Shown here: positions 6,095 to 12,761 of the stretch, piece after piece | Numbering within the stretch: position 1 is the stretch's first letter | Layout of the letters: every line of letters starts with the position of its first letter | NCBI GenBank assembly: GCA_022701475.1 | Contig: JAKOOI010000161.1 | Span: 1 to 12,761 of the forward strand | Direction: 5' to 3' | Length of the DNA: 12,761 bases | From: Weeksellaceae bacterium | Lineage (GTDB): Bacteria > Bacteroidota > Bacteroidia > Flavobacteriales > Weeksellaceae | The notes under the pieces: generated by a model | What the model saw: the letters and a program-made list of their open reading frames with translations, nothing else | Told to the model about the DNA's origin: nothing | Database searches by the model: none | Position numbers and translations under genes: made by a program

Positions 6095-6166
6095 TGACAA
6101 ATAACAGTATTGTGACAGAATTTAACTTTCATCCTGACAATTCATCTTATTCAGTGACATTTTGTC
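6095..6166. repeat. Four TGACA motifs about 20 bp apart
   Basis: TGACA occurs on the plus strand at 6095, 6113, 6135 and 6155, with steps of 18, 22 and 20 bp, near two helical turns. The last copy forms an inverted repeat, GACA-TTT-TGTC (6156-6166). All four lie on one face of the DNA upstream of the protease promoter and behind the trhO promoter, which suits an array of activator or response-regulator sites. A five-base motif is short, so this needs conservation to be believed. Confidence 0.35.
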
Positions 6167-6178
6167 TTTAATATTTTT

Positions 6179-6207
6179 TTAAGATTTGTTAATCCTGATC
6201 TTAACAA
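6179..6207. repeat. Nested, mutually exclusive inverted repeats
   Basis: TTAAGAT (6179-6185) pairs with ATCTTAA (6198-6204), spacer 12. TTGTTAA (6186-6192) pairs with TTAACAA (6201-6207), spacer 8. Both are perfect, and they share bases 6201-6204, so only one hairpin or one dimer-binding site could form at a time. They lie 90-115 bp upstream of the protease -7 box. Confidence 0.3.
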
Positions 6208-6277
6208 TTACGACATAATCTGTAAACTATTGCTTATCCTGTTAAATTTTAGTTAAAGCTGAAACATTATATACCGA

Positions 6278-6304
6278 TTGAATACTTATTTAGCATTAGA
6301 TTTG
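6278..6304 (+). promoter_or_regulatory. Likely promoter of the HtrA-type protease
   Basis: TAGATTTG (6297-6304) is an exact -7 match. ATTG ending at 6280 could be the -33 element, but the 16-base spacer is shorter than usual, fitting a promoter that needs an activator. The leader would be about 52 bases, very A-rich. Confidence 0.5.
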
Positions 6305-6361
6305 TTTACAATAAAAAAAGAAAAACCAAAAGATAATTTATAACATAAGAAAAGATATACA

Positions 6362-7897
6362 ATGAAGAGTACTTTAAAAAAACTATTGCCATTTGCTGTA
6401 GTAGGTGTAATTTCAGGAGCTACTACCGTTGGAACATTACAATATTTCAATCATGATGCTGCCAACGGTGATCAGTCTTATTTTACCAAATCAGCCTCCA
6501 ATGTCTCATTTGCAGGAATGAATTCTGCAGCCGTGGGAGATGACTTCGTAAAGGCGGCCAAAACTACCGTTCCGGCTGTCGTTACCATTAAAAATTATCA
6601 GTCGAGGTCCACGAACAGGGCTTCGGAACAGGATCTGTTCGATTATTTCTTCGGAGACCCTTTCGGAGGCGGAAGAGGACAGCAAAGACAGCGACAGCAG
6701 CAACAGGCTCCGGACAACATGCCTTCGGGAATGGGATCAGGAGTGATCATTTCTCCGGACGGCTATATTATTTCCAATAATCACGTAGTAGCAGGTGCCA
6801 ACAAACTGGAGGTGGTCCTGAGCAATAAAAAATCCTATATCGCAACATTGGTGGGAACAGATCCCAATACCGATATTTCCCTTTTGAAAATTGAAGAAAA
6901 AGGGTTGCCTTATCTAAATTTTGCCAATTCAGACAATATTGAAGTGGGACAGTGGGTACTGGCCGTAGGAAACCCGCTGGGGCTTAACTCTACCGTAACT
7001 GCAGGGATTGTTTCTGCAAAAGGAAGAGGGATCGGAATTTTAAGTTCCCAGGGAAAGGCCGCCAACCCTATTGAAAGCTTTATCCAGACGGATGCGGCCA
7101 TCAACCCGGGAAACTCGGGAGGTGCACTCGTAAATACCAACGGAGACCTGATCGGGATCAATTCTGCCATTCAATCCACTACCGGTTATTACCAGGGTTA
7201 CGGATTTGCCGTTCCTTCCAACCTGGCCAGAAAGATTATCGAAGACATCAAGAAATTCGGGATTGTTCAGAGAGGATTCTTAGGGGTAACTTCCCTGGAC
7301 CTTTCAAACGACATGCAGGTAGCTGCTTACAACAAAGAAAAGAGATCCAATATCAAAGCCGGTTCCGGAGTGTATGTCACAGGATTCGGAGACAACAGCG
7401 GTGCTGAGGATGCCGGCCTGAGGGTAGGCGATGTGATCACAAAAATCGATACGATGCCGGTTACGGATTTTGCAGACCTTTCCGTAGCCATCGGAAGCAA
7501 GCGCCCGGGCGACAAGGTAATGGTAACGTATACCAGAAACGGCAAGGAAGCTACTGCCAATGTCACGCTGAGAGATCAGAAAGGAGGAACTTCAGCCAGG
7601 ACGAAAGCAGACCTGAGTGTCACAGAAAAAATCGGTGCTGAGTTCAAGCCGCTGGACGAAAGGTTCAAAACCGATTATGGGTTAAACAGCGGTGTCATTG
7701 CTACTAATGTAACAGAGGGAAGCGAAATTGCCAAAATAGGAATTGTAGACAATTACATTGTTATCGAGATCAATGGCAAACCGGTGAATTCCCAAAAGGA
7801 TGTTGAAAAGATCCTTGAAAGATATTCCGGTAATGTATCCGTTAAGTTTGTGGATGCCTACGGCCAGATCTATACAAGAGGATTCAAAATGCCTTAG
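6362..7897 (+). CDS. degP: Do/HtrA-family periplasmic serine protease
   Basis: This 511-residue protein is a trypsin-like periplasmic protease/chaperone that degrades misfolded envelope proteins. An N-terminal signal or signal anchor (K6-K7, hydrophobic 8-25) exports it. The catalytic triad is intact: H141 in SNNHVVAG, D171 in NTDISLLK and S252 in the NPGNSGGAL loop. Before the histidine there is a low-complexity insert rich in Gly, Gln and Arg (101-117), in the place of the LA loop that gates DegP-type oligomers. Two PDZ domains follow: PDZ1 about 305-405 (GFLGVTSLDLS, SGAEDAGLRVGDVI) and PDZ2 about 423-511 (GVIATNVTEGSEIAKIGI). The gene is monocistronic, with a long regulated-looking upstream region and a perfect terminator. 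Whether it matches E. coli DegP or DegQ cannot be told; the symbol means the family only. Confidence 0.95.
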   Translation: MKSTLKKLLPFAVVGVISGATTVGTLQYFNHDAANGDQSYFTKSASNVSFAGMNSAAVGDDFVKAAKTTVPAVVTIKNYQSRSTNRASEQDLFDYFFGDPFGGGRGQQRQRQQQQAPDNMPSGMGSGVIISPDGYIISNNHVVAGANKLEVVLSNKKSYIATLVGTDPNTDISLLKIEEKGLPYLNFANSDNIEVGQWVLAVGNPLGLNSTVTAGIVSAKGRGIGILSSQGKAANPIESFIQTDAAINPGNSGGALVNTNGDLIGINSAIQSTTGYYQGYGFAVPSNLARKIIEDIKKFGIVQRGFLGVTSLDLSNDMQVAAYNKEKRSNIKAGSGVYVTGFGDNSGAEDAGLRVGDVITKIDTMPVTDFADLSVAIGSKRPGDKVMVTYTRNGKEATANVTLRDQKGGTSARTKADLSVTEKIGAEFKPLDERFKTDYGLNSGVIATNVTEGSEIAKIGIVDNYIVIEINGKPVNSQKDVEKILERYSGNVSVKFVDAYGQIYTRGFKMP

Positions 7898-7931
7898 TGA
7901 ACAGGACAACTCAACTTCACTTCATATCAAC

Positions 7932-7966
7932 AAAAACGCTGCAGATGTTTTCTGCAGCGTTTTTTA
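7932..7966. terminator. Strong bidirectional intrinsic terminator
   Basis: AAAAACGCTGCAGA (7932-7945) and its exact complement (7951-7964) form a perfect 14-bp stem with a TGTTT loop, followed by T-rich sequence on the right and preceded by A5 on the left. It ends the protease transcript (stop at 7897) and can also end the leftward ridA transcript, whose last gene stops at 8039. Confidence 0.93.
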
Positions 7967-8038
7967 TTGATCCTCAGATTCATCATATCCATCTAGCGTG
8001 AGCAACAGCTCAAGATGGTACAATGAAAACCGGAAGAT

Positions 8039-8491
8039 TTATTTGTTATTCATCTTTTCAGCAATCCGCCGTTTTTTCTTCCGTTCGTAAATAACTTCCA
8101 CGATTTTTCCTCCGATCCATGAAAACGGGAAAAAGGTCAGGAAAATAGAAACTTTATAAAAAGTAGGATGGTATGGGAAAACGATCACATCCAGCATGGC
8201 TATGAAAAGCATGATGAATCCGATCAGGATGGCATACGCTACTTTGGCATATTTTACGATGATGGCCGTAGCCACTCCGCCTACCGTAGTCCCCAGCCCT
8301 GAAATAAAGAGCAGGAACCCGAAAAAAGCGCCGTCTTTCTCCATACTCTGAAGGAATTTCTGCCAATGCTCAAACGGAGCGAAAGCTTCAAAAGTAACCC
8401 ATTGCGGAAACACCCTTATTCCAAGAGTGATGATGAGTCCGGCAATGCCGAGGCCTACAAGAACCGCGAATGTATTTCTTAAAAAGTTCAT
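8039..8491 (-). CDS. Four-helix integral membrane protein of unknown function
   Basis: I do not recognise this 150-residue family. It shows four membrane spans: about 5-25 (FAVLVGLGIAGLIITLGIRV region), 55-79, 84-106 and 113-132, with a short periplasmic or cytosolic loop 28-52 and a very basic tail (ERKKKRRIAEKMNNK) that should be cytosolic. That places both ends inside. No catalytic motif is evident; the GTTVGGVATA segment in span 2 is Gly-rich, as in small helix-packing membrane proteins. Its ATG overlaps the ridA stop (TAATG at 8493-8489), so it is translated as the second gene of the ridA operon. The basic C-terminus argues for a real protein. A role with RidA is possible only from the coupling. 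Confidence 0.8.
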   Translation of the reverse strand: MNFLRNTFAVLVGLGIAGLIITLGIRVFPQWVTFEAFAPFEHWQKFLQSMEKDGAFFGFLLFISGLGTTVGGVATAIIVKYAKVAYAILIGFIMLFIAMLDVIVFPYHPTFYKVSIFLTFFPFSWIGGKIVEVIYERKKKRRIAEKMNNK

Positions 8492-8871
8492 TAATCCTGA
8501 TGTGCGATCATAGAAATTTCAATATCAACATTTTTCGGCAGGCAGGAAACCTGTACTGTTTCACGGGCCGGATAGCTTTCTGCATCCAGGTAAGAAGCAT
8601 AAATGTCATTCATCACCGCAAAGTCATCCATACTTTTAAGGAAAATGGTTGCTTTTACCACATGTTTGAAAGTCATTCCCGCTTCGGTAAGGATCGCTTC
8701 CAGGTTTTTCATTACCTGATGGGTTTCCTTCTCGATGCCTTCCACCAATTTGCCGGTAGCAGGATCTACAGGAATCTGTCCGGAAATATACAATACGCCG
8801 TTAGCCAGGTTAGCTTGTGAATAAGGACCTATAGCGGCAGGCGCATTTACCGTGTTGATTATTTTTTTCAT
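8491..8871 (-). CDS. ridA: RidA-family enamine/imine deaminase
   Basis: RidA hydrolyses reactive 2-aminoacrylate and related enamine/imine intermediates made by PLP enzymes such as threonine/serine dehydratase, releasing ammonia and the ketoacid. It acts as a trimer in the cytosol. The 126-residue protein has normal length and the family signatures: APAAIGPYSQA (10-20), LYISGQIPVDP (27-37), and YPARETVQVSCLP (100-112). It has the substrate-binding Arg (R103, equivalent to the key Arg of RidA) and E118 in VDIEISMIA, so it belongs to the active RidA subfamily, not the Arg-lacking ones. Its promoter lies 20-55 bp upstream, and its stop overlaps the start of the membrane protein gene. The 68-bp gap from lptD holds this promoter. 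Confidence 0.95.
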   Translation of the reverse strand: MKKIINTVNAPAAIGPYSQANLANGVLYISGQIPVDPATGKLVEGIEKETHQVMKNLEAILTEAGMTFKHVVKATIFLKSMDDFAVMNDIYASYLDAESYPARETVQVSCLPKNVDIEISMIAHQD

Positions 8872-8889
8872 TAGAATTTATTTTGGGTG

Positions 8890-8925
8890 CAAATATAAAA
8901 TTTATATTCTATTTCCCTAATCAAA
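8890..8925 (-). promoter_or_regulatory. Promoter of the ridA operon
   Basis: Read leftward: TTTG (8925-8922), a 24-base spacer, slightly long, then TATATTTG (8897-8890), an exact -7 match. The leader would be about 14 bases before the ATG at 8871. It sits in the short gap after lptD, so ridA need not depend on lptD read-through. Confidence 0.5.
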
Positions 8926-8939
8926 TATCAAATCTGATG

Positions 8940-11555
8940 CTAAAATGGTGCATTCGGCTGGGTAAAGCTGCGGTCTTTGTATTTCAGGGCATCACTTAAG
9001 ATATTGGCTTTGATCCCGATAAAGAAATCATATACCTTGTATTGCCCGAATGGCACCCAGTTGAAATTAATGGTAAAACTCCGCTGATCCCTGGAAAAAC
9101 CGATTCGGGTATAGGCCAGCTGCTTGGTCACCATGTCATAGTGGGTACTGCCGTTGATGTTCCAGAAAGGCGTCAGCTTAAGACTTCCGTCCAGCCCTAC
9201 AGAGGCCAGTCTTGTCGGAGTCCTGGAAGCGGTGCTTCTGGTGTACGCATAATTGGCATTCACATTCAGCGTCCAGGCCTGTTCAAAATGGGCATAATTA
9301 TCATCATCAAAATAATAATTCTCATTCCGGATTTCGCCTTTCTTCGAATATTTCTTGGAATAATCCGTTTTCTCACCGAATATTTCACTGCTTAAAGGGT
9401 ATGACAGCTGAACATTGAATCCCTGTATTCCAAAACCTCCGAAATCTTCTGTTCTGATTCCGCTCTCCTGTCCGGGAAGATAAACGATTTTATACGGATC
9501 CAGGGAAAGACTGGAGTTTACGCTCAGTTTATTGTTAAAGAAAGACGACTGCCCGTTGATGGTAATGATGGACCACGGATGATCTTTTGCGGCAAAGTTA
9601 TAACTTCCTGAAAGGTTCAGTGATTCGAAGATCTTCAGTTTTTTCACTCCGGTAGAATCGCTTTTGGACTTTACCTTCATTTCGATATTGTTCCCGATAT
9701 TAAAACCGAGGGCACCCACCATTCCGCTGGTAGGGCTTCCGATGATTCCGCCGTCGAAGATGGAATAAGGAGTCAGCGCACCGTTGGCATCATAATAATT
9801 CCTGTAATAGCCGAAGCCGGAACCTCCGAAATCCGGGGAATAGGTAAATCCTAAACTCGGCGTCATCATATGCCTGATGGCTTCGATGGCAGCCCCTTTC
9901 CTGAAATTTTTCTGGCCGTATAAGGTAGTCTGGATACTTGCCGTAGTAGAAAAGGTAGAATATCCGGATACCCCTTTGTTCACTTCCGTTACAACTGCGT
10001 TTTTAATAGGGTCATACAGCCTTCGGGCGGTTTTGGTCGTCAGGGCATTATCGATATTCGCTCCCAAGCTGAAAGTGAAATACTTCGCAACCGTGGTATT
10101 GGTTCCCAAAGTAATATTATTTTTCAGCCCGGTCTGCATTTTCTCCCACATGGCCGCGGTGAAAAGCTCGCCCTCGTTGGTCTGCACGAAGTTGGTCAGG
10201 TTCAGTCCTGTGTTTACGGTTATGTTTTCAAGCAGTCCCTGTCTTGTGCCTGTTCTGGATCCGAACAGATAGAACTGGTTGATGGCCACATTCATCTGCG
10301 GAAGACGGAGATCGGAAAGCCCGGTTGCAAAATTCTGGGAATAGGAAGCCGTACCGGTAATGGTAGCCGGCAGCTTCAGGAATCTTTTGGTAAGGGTTAC
10401 TGTAGAATTCTGCTGGGTATTGAGGACATTCTGATTGAGAATATAATTATTGTTCAGGGTATTGTTGTAAAACTTCGTACTTACGATATCTACCGATGCA
10501 GAAAAGGTAAGGAACGGGTTCGCCTTGGTATCCTGGGTATGCCTCCAGGCAATCCGGTAGGTACTGGTTCTCCCGTAATCATCCAGCCCTTTGATTCCCC
10601 GCACGGCGGTTCCGATATCGGCAGAAAAGTTCCCGGAATAGCGGTATTTTTTCACATAGTTCATTTCCGGCCTCAGGTTCCAGCTTCCCTTGGTGTAGAT
10701 GTCGGAGAGGATTTTCAGGTCGAAGTGTTCCCCGATGGGCTGGTAGTAGCCAAGCCCGTTCAGGAAGAAACCTACGTCCTGGCGTTCCCCGAAACTGGGG
10801 ATGAGTATTCCGGCCGCCCTTTTATCTGAGAACGGAAGGATGGCAAAAGGCATAATAAGCGGGGTCGGCACCTGTTCGATGTACATCTGGATCGGTCCGG
10901 AGATAATAGAAGATTTGTTTTTGGTCTTCACCAGCTTAATGTTGGAAGCCCGGAGATGGTAATCGGCAGCAGTATCCTTTTTCTTGATGAAATAATCATC
11001 GGTGGTATAATTGGCCCGTCTCATGGCAAAGACGGAATCATTGTATTTTTTGGTCTTTTCCGCTACGATAACCCCTTCGCTTTCTTCGGTCCTTGCATTG
11101 AACGCCGTTGCCTGCCTGGTTTTGGTATTGTACTGGAACTGGTCGGTTTCATATTTCTTTCCGGCCTGTGTGATGACGGCCGGTTCTATGATTTTTCCTA
11201 AGGAATCCTGCTTTCCGCGGGCAAACATCAGGCTTTTGCCTTCATCAATGGAGATATAGTCTGCATCAATCTGTACATCCTGATACTTAACCTGGGCATT
11301 TTTATTCAGGTAGATCATTTTTTTCTGGAAATCCCGGCGGTTGTAGTCTGCTTTAGTCTGTAAAACATCCTCCAGGGATTCTTTCGGCAGGATAATCGTA
11401 TCCTGCTTTGCTATGGTATCATTTACCGCATTTTCAGGCAATTTTCCAGGGGTCTGTTGTGCTAAAAAATTGTTAAAAATTAGGATAATTAAAATTTGTA
11501 ATATATTTTTGGAGACGGTTTTGGCCAATTTATTTGTTATATTTATGGTATACAA
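8940..11555 (-). CDS. lptD: LPS-assembly outer-membrane protein LptD
   Basis: LptD is the outer-membrane barrel that, with lipoprotein LptE, inserts lipopolysaccharide into the outer leaflet. Residues 18-33 form a signal peptide (ILQILIILIFNNFLAQ). The OstA jellyroll-like N-terminal domain follows (about 75-215: YLNKNAQVKYQDVQIDADYI, QFQYNTKTRQATAFNARTEE). The barrel runs from about 225 to the end, with the hallmark LPFSDKRAAGILIPSFG (240-256), many alternating beta strands, and a C-terminal Phe as expected for a BAM substrate. The protein has no cysteine at all, unlike E. coli LptD, whose assembly needs disulfides. The frame has no ATG before residue 80. Both available starts are TTG: 11555 (used here, right after an in-frame TAA) and 11528, which gives a tidier signal peptide (MAKTVSKN...) and may be the true one. 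It diverges from the amidase gene. Confidence 0.92.
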   Translation of the reverse strand: MYTINITNKLAKTVSKNILQILIILIFNNFLAQQTPGKLPENAVNDTIAKQDTIILPKESLEDVLQTKADYNRRDFQKKMIYLNKNAQVKYQDVQIDADYISIDEGKSLMFARGKQDSLGKIIEPAVITQAGKKYETDQFQYNTKTRQATAFNARTEESEGVIVAEKTKKYNDSVFAMRRANYTTDDYFIKKKDTAADYHLRASNIKLVKTKNKSSIISGPIQMYIEQVPTPLIMPFAILPFSDKRAAGILIPSFGERQDVGFFLNGLGYYQPIGEHFDLKILSDIYTKGSWNLRPEMNYVKKYRYSGNFSADIGTAVRGIKGLDDYGRTSTYRIAWRHTQDTKANPFLTFSASVDIVSTKFYNNTLNNNYILNQNVLNTQQNSTVTLTKRFLKLPATITGTASYSQNFATGLSDLRLPQMNVAINQFYLFGSRTGTRQGLLENITVNTGLNLTNFVQTNEGELFTAAMWEKMQTGLKNNITLGTNTTVAKYFTFSLGANIDNALTTKTARRLYDPIKNAVVTEVNKGVSGYSTFSTTASIQTTLYGQKNFRKGAAIEAIRHMMTPSLGFTYSPDFGGSGFGYYRNYYDANGALTPYSIFDGGIIGSPTSGMVGALGFNIGNNIEMKVKSKSDSTGVKKLKIFESLNLSGSYNFAAKDHPWSIITINGQSSFFNNKLSVNSSLSLDPYKIVYLPGQESGIRTEDFGGFGIQGFNVQLSYPLSSEIFGEKTDYSKKYSKKGEIRNENYYFDDDNYAHFEQAWTLNVNANYAYTRSTASRTPTRLASVGLDGSLKLTPFWNINGSTHYDMVTKQLAYTRIGFSRDQRSFTINFNWVPFGQYKVYDFFIGIKANILSDALKYKDRSFTQPNAPF

Positions 11556-11563
11556 TTAAGGCC

Positions 11564-11571
11564 CAAAATTA
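11564..11571 (-). promoter_or_regulatory. -7 box of lptD in the divergent lptD-amidase gap
   Basis: Read leftward, 11571-11564 is TAATTTTG, an exact TAnnTTTG match. Transcription would begin near 11559: leaderless for the TTG at 11555, or with a leader of about 30 bases for the TTG at 11528, which favours the latter. On the other strand, TATATTTT (11573-11580) matches 7 of 8 -7 positions and may serve the amidase. No convincing -33 element is seen for either. Confidence 0.45.
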
Positions 11572-11593
11572 ATATATTTTTTAAAACTGTAAG

Positions 11594-12761
11594 ATGCACA
11601 AAGTAAATTTTAGAATAATTTTATCATTTCTTCTTATCCTGTCCAGCAACTTCATTTTTTCACAAAAGAAATTCATTATCGTTTTGGATGCGGGACATGG
11701 GGGAAGTGACCACGGAGCTACCCGGTCTTATGAGGACATCGGCCGGATTGCAGAGAAAGACGTTACCCTTGCCATCACTTTAAAAGTGGGAGCTATGCTG
11801 GAAAAAAATAAAGATTACAAAGTAATCTACACCCGGAAGATCGACGAATACCCTTCGTTATCAGACCGGACCAATCTTGCCAACAGAAGCAAGGCAGACC
11901 TTTTTATCTCCATCCACTGTAATTCATCGAAGAGGCCGACGGCCTATGGTACGGAAACCTTCGTACAGGGCCCGGATCAGAATGACACCAACCTGGAGGT
12001 AGCGAAAAGGGAAAATGACGTAATTTTCCTGGATGAAAAAGACAAGCAGACCTTCGGCTCCTATGATCCGAGCTCACCGGAATCCCTGATTGCCCTGAAG
12101 CTTCAGCAGAGCCGGTACCTGGAATCCAGCCTGCTGCTGGGAGGACTGGTGGAAGACAACTTTGTAAATAAAGACAAGAGGAGTTCCCGCGGTGTTTTCC
12201 AGAAAAACCTTCACGTACTGCGGATGAATGCCATGCCTTCCGTCCTTATTGAGACCGGATTTATCAACCATCCGGAGGAAAGCCATTACCTGGCATCGGA
12301 GAAAGGACAGGACGAGATCGCAGAAAGTATCTATAAAGCCATTATTGATTACAAGAAAGCCGTAGACCGGAAATCCGGGACACCGGCCGTAGTGAAGAAA
12401 GCCGAGCCGGACAGGCTGGCCGAAGTGGCGCTGAAGAATGATTTCAGAATCCTCCTTCTCAGTGCCCCTACCAAATACAATGACGGCGATCCGGCATTGA
12501 AAGGGCTGAACTACATTTTACCGATCAAGGAAAACGGCCTGTATAAGTACTACTACGGCGTTACCAACCTTGCCTCCGTAAGGGACGTCAACATCAAAAC
12601 GGCCAAGGACGCCGGATTCAGGAATGCCTATGCCGTAGGATTCATGCCGAACCAGAAACTGAACACCGGCTACTATACCCTGGAAGTATATACCGGAGAC
12701 AAGCTGAATGGCAACTCCCCTATCCTGCAGACGCTGAAAGATGTGGAAAGAAACAAGGAGA
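11594..12761 (+). CDS. N-acetylmuramoyl-L-alanine amidase (Amidase_3), 3'-truncated
   Basis: The frame runs from ATG 11594 to the window edge (389 complete codons, no stop). A signal peptide (residues 1-23, FRIILSFLLILSSNFIFSQ) exports it to the periplasm, where it cleaves the bond between MurNAc and L-Ala of peptidoglycan. The zinc-amidase motifs are complete: H35 in VLDAGHGG, E54 in IAEKD, H108 in FISIHCNS and the catalytic E220 in VLIETGF. Between H108 and E220 lie about 110 residues, roughly 45 more than minimal amidases. They include ENDVIFLDE (140-148) and a helical stretch (163-190), in the place of the AmiC-type inhibitory insert relieved by EnvC/NlpD partners. After a linker (255-280), a C-terminal region (282-350, FRILLLSAPTKYN, LYKYYYGVTNLASVRD) looks like a SPOR-type peptidoglycan-binding domain. 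The rest is cut off. It is divergent from lptD. Confidence 0.93.
   Translation, partial: MHKVNFRIILSFLLILSSNFIFSQKKFIIVLDAGHGGSDHGATRSYEDIGRIAEKDVTLAITLKVGAMLEKNKDYKVIYTRKIDEYPSLSDRTNLANRSKADLFISIHCNSSKRPTAYGTETFVQGPDQNDTNLEVAKRENDVIFLDEKDKQTFGSYDPSSPESLIALKLQQSRYLESSLLLGGLVEDNFVNKDKRSSRGVFQKNLHVLRMNAMPSVLIETGFINHPEESHYLASEKGQDEIAESIYKAIIDYKKAVDRKSGTPAVVKKAEPDRLAEVALKNDFRILLLSAPTKYNDGDPALKGLNYILPIKENGLYKYYYGVTNLASVRDVNIKTAKDAGFRNAYAVGFMPNQKLNTGYYTLEVYTGDKLNGNSPILQTLKDVERNKE

Larger units (their letters stand above)
6016..6361. other. 346-bp divergent intergenic region between trhO and the HtrA-type protease
   Basis: No gene is visible here. The region is A/T-rich and holds the trhO promoter at its left end, a cluster of TGACA motifs (6095-6166), nested inverted repeats (6179-6207), and a -7 box for the protease near its right end. 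The last 55 bases before the protease ATG are an A-rich leader. Its length and motif density exceed every other gap in the window, suggesting regulated expression of the protease. Confidence 0.7.

Noticed and set aside
6095..6166. Regularly spaced TGACA motifs considered as a CRISPR-like array
   Set aside because: The repeated unit is only five bases; CRISPR repeats are over 20 bases and separated by unique spacers of similar length, and no cas genes are present.
7998..8012. Small hairpin TGAGC-AACA-GCTCA after the protease terminator
   Set aside because: The 5-bp stem has no U-run and no relation to a gene end; the perfect terminator at 7932-7966 already explains the region.
8892..8908. A/T-only inverted repeat AATATAAA/TTTATATT over the ridA -7 box
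   Set aside because: The sequence is pure A/T in a very A/T-rich gap and contains the promoter box itself; chance is likely enough that I do not call an operator.
9042..11259. Several plus-strand open frames of 68-131 residues
   Set aside because: All are antisense to lptD, lack promoters and family motifs, and arise from its codon composition.
12074..12286. A 70-residue minus-strand open frame
   Set aside because: It lies antisense inside the amidase gene between two conserved catalytic motifs.

Overview
The window looks like a piece of chromosome from a flavobacterium (Bacteroidota), closest in flavour to Chryseobacterium and its relatives. The protein families are of that type: an OstA/LptD with Bacteroidota-style ends, a TrhO-type rhodanese with a long C-terminus, and a Do-like protease with a Gln/Arg/Gly-rich insert. 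Shine-Dalgarno sites are lacking and starts are preceded by A/T-rich leaders. TAnnTTTG boxes, the -7 element of Bacteroidetes sigma factor, sit at the expected distance from many starts. I see no tRNA, rRNA, insertion sequence, integrase, phage gene or CRISPR array. The content is mostly housekeeping and cell-envelope genes, with one unfamiliar gene pair.

Layout, left to right. (1) The 3' part of rmuC (+), then a TrmH/SpoU-family RNA methyltransferase (+) whose -7 box lies almost on its start codon. (2) Two hairpin terminators, then a small, codon-optimised, Ala-rich lipoprotein (-) built on an 11-residue repeat. (3) A divergent promoter region with a perfect 8+3+8 inverted repeat at the predicted start of rightward transcription. 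It leads into a two-gene rightward operon: a TTG-initiated bitopic membrane protein (cytosolic helical head, one membrane span, periplasmic domain with the protein's only two cysteines) overlapping a lipoprotein gene. (4) A leftward operon of trhO (tRNA U34 hydroxylase, with an extra C-terminal beta domain) and 5-formyltetrahydrofolate cyclo-ligase. The end of the latter overlaps the lipoprotein gene tail to tail by 55 bp. (5) A 346-bp divergent regulatory region with four regularly spaced TGACA motifs and nested inverted repeats, then a Do/HtrA-family protease (+) closed by a perfect terminator. (6) A leftward block: lptD, then ridA coupled through TAATG to a four-helix membrane protein. (7) Divergent from lptD, a periplasmic N-acetylmuramoyl-L-alanine amidase (+), cut off by the window's right edge.

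Much of the window serves the envelope: LPS delivery to the outer membrane (LptD), peptidoglycan cleavage (amidase), periplasmic quality control (HtrA) and two lipoproteins. The transmembrane protein plus lipoprotein pair (2383-4117), with the operator-like palindrome at its promoter, is the best candidate for an undescribed system. My reading is a one-component transmembrane regulator with a lipoprotein partner, but that function is inferred from layout and a weakly recognised N-terminal motif, not from a firmly known family.
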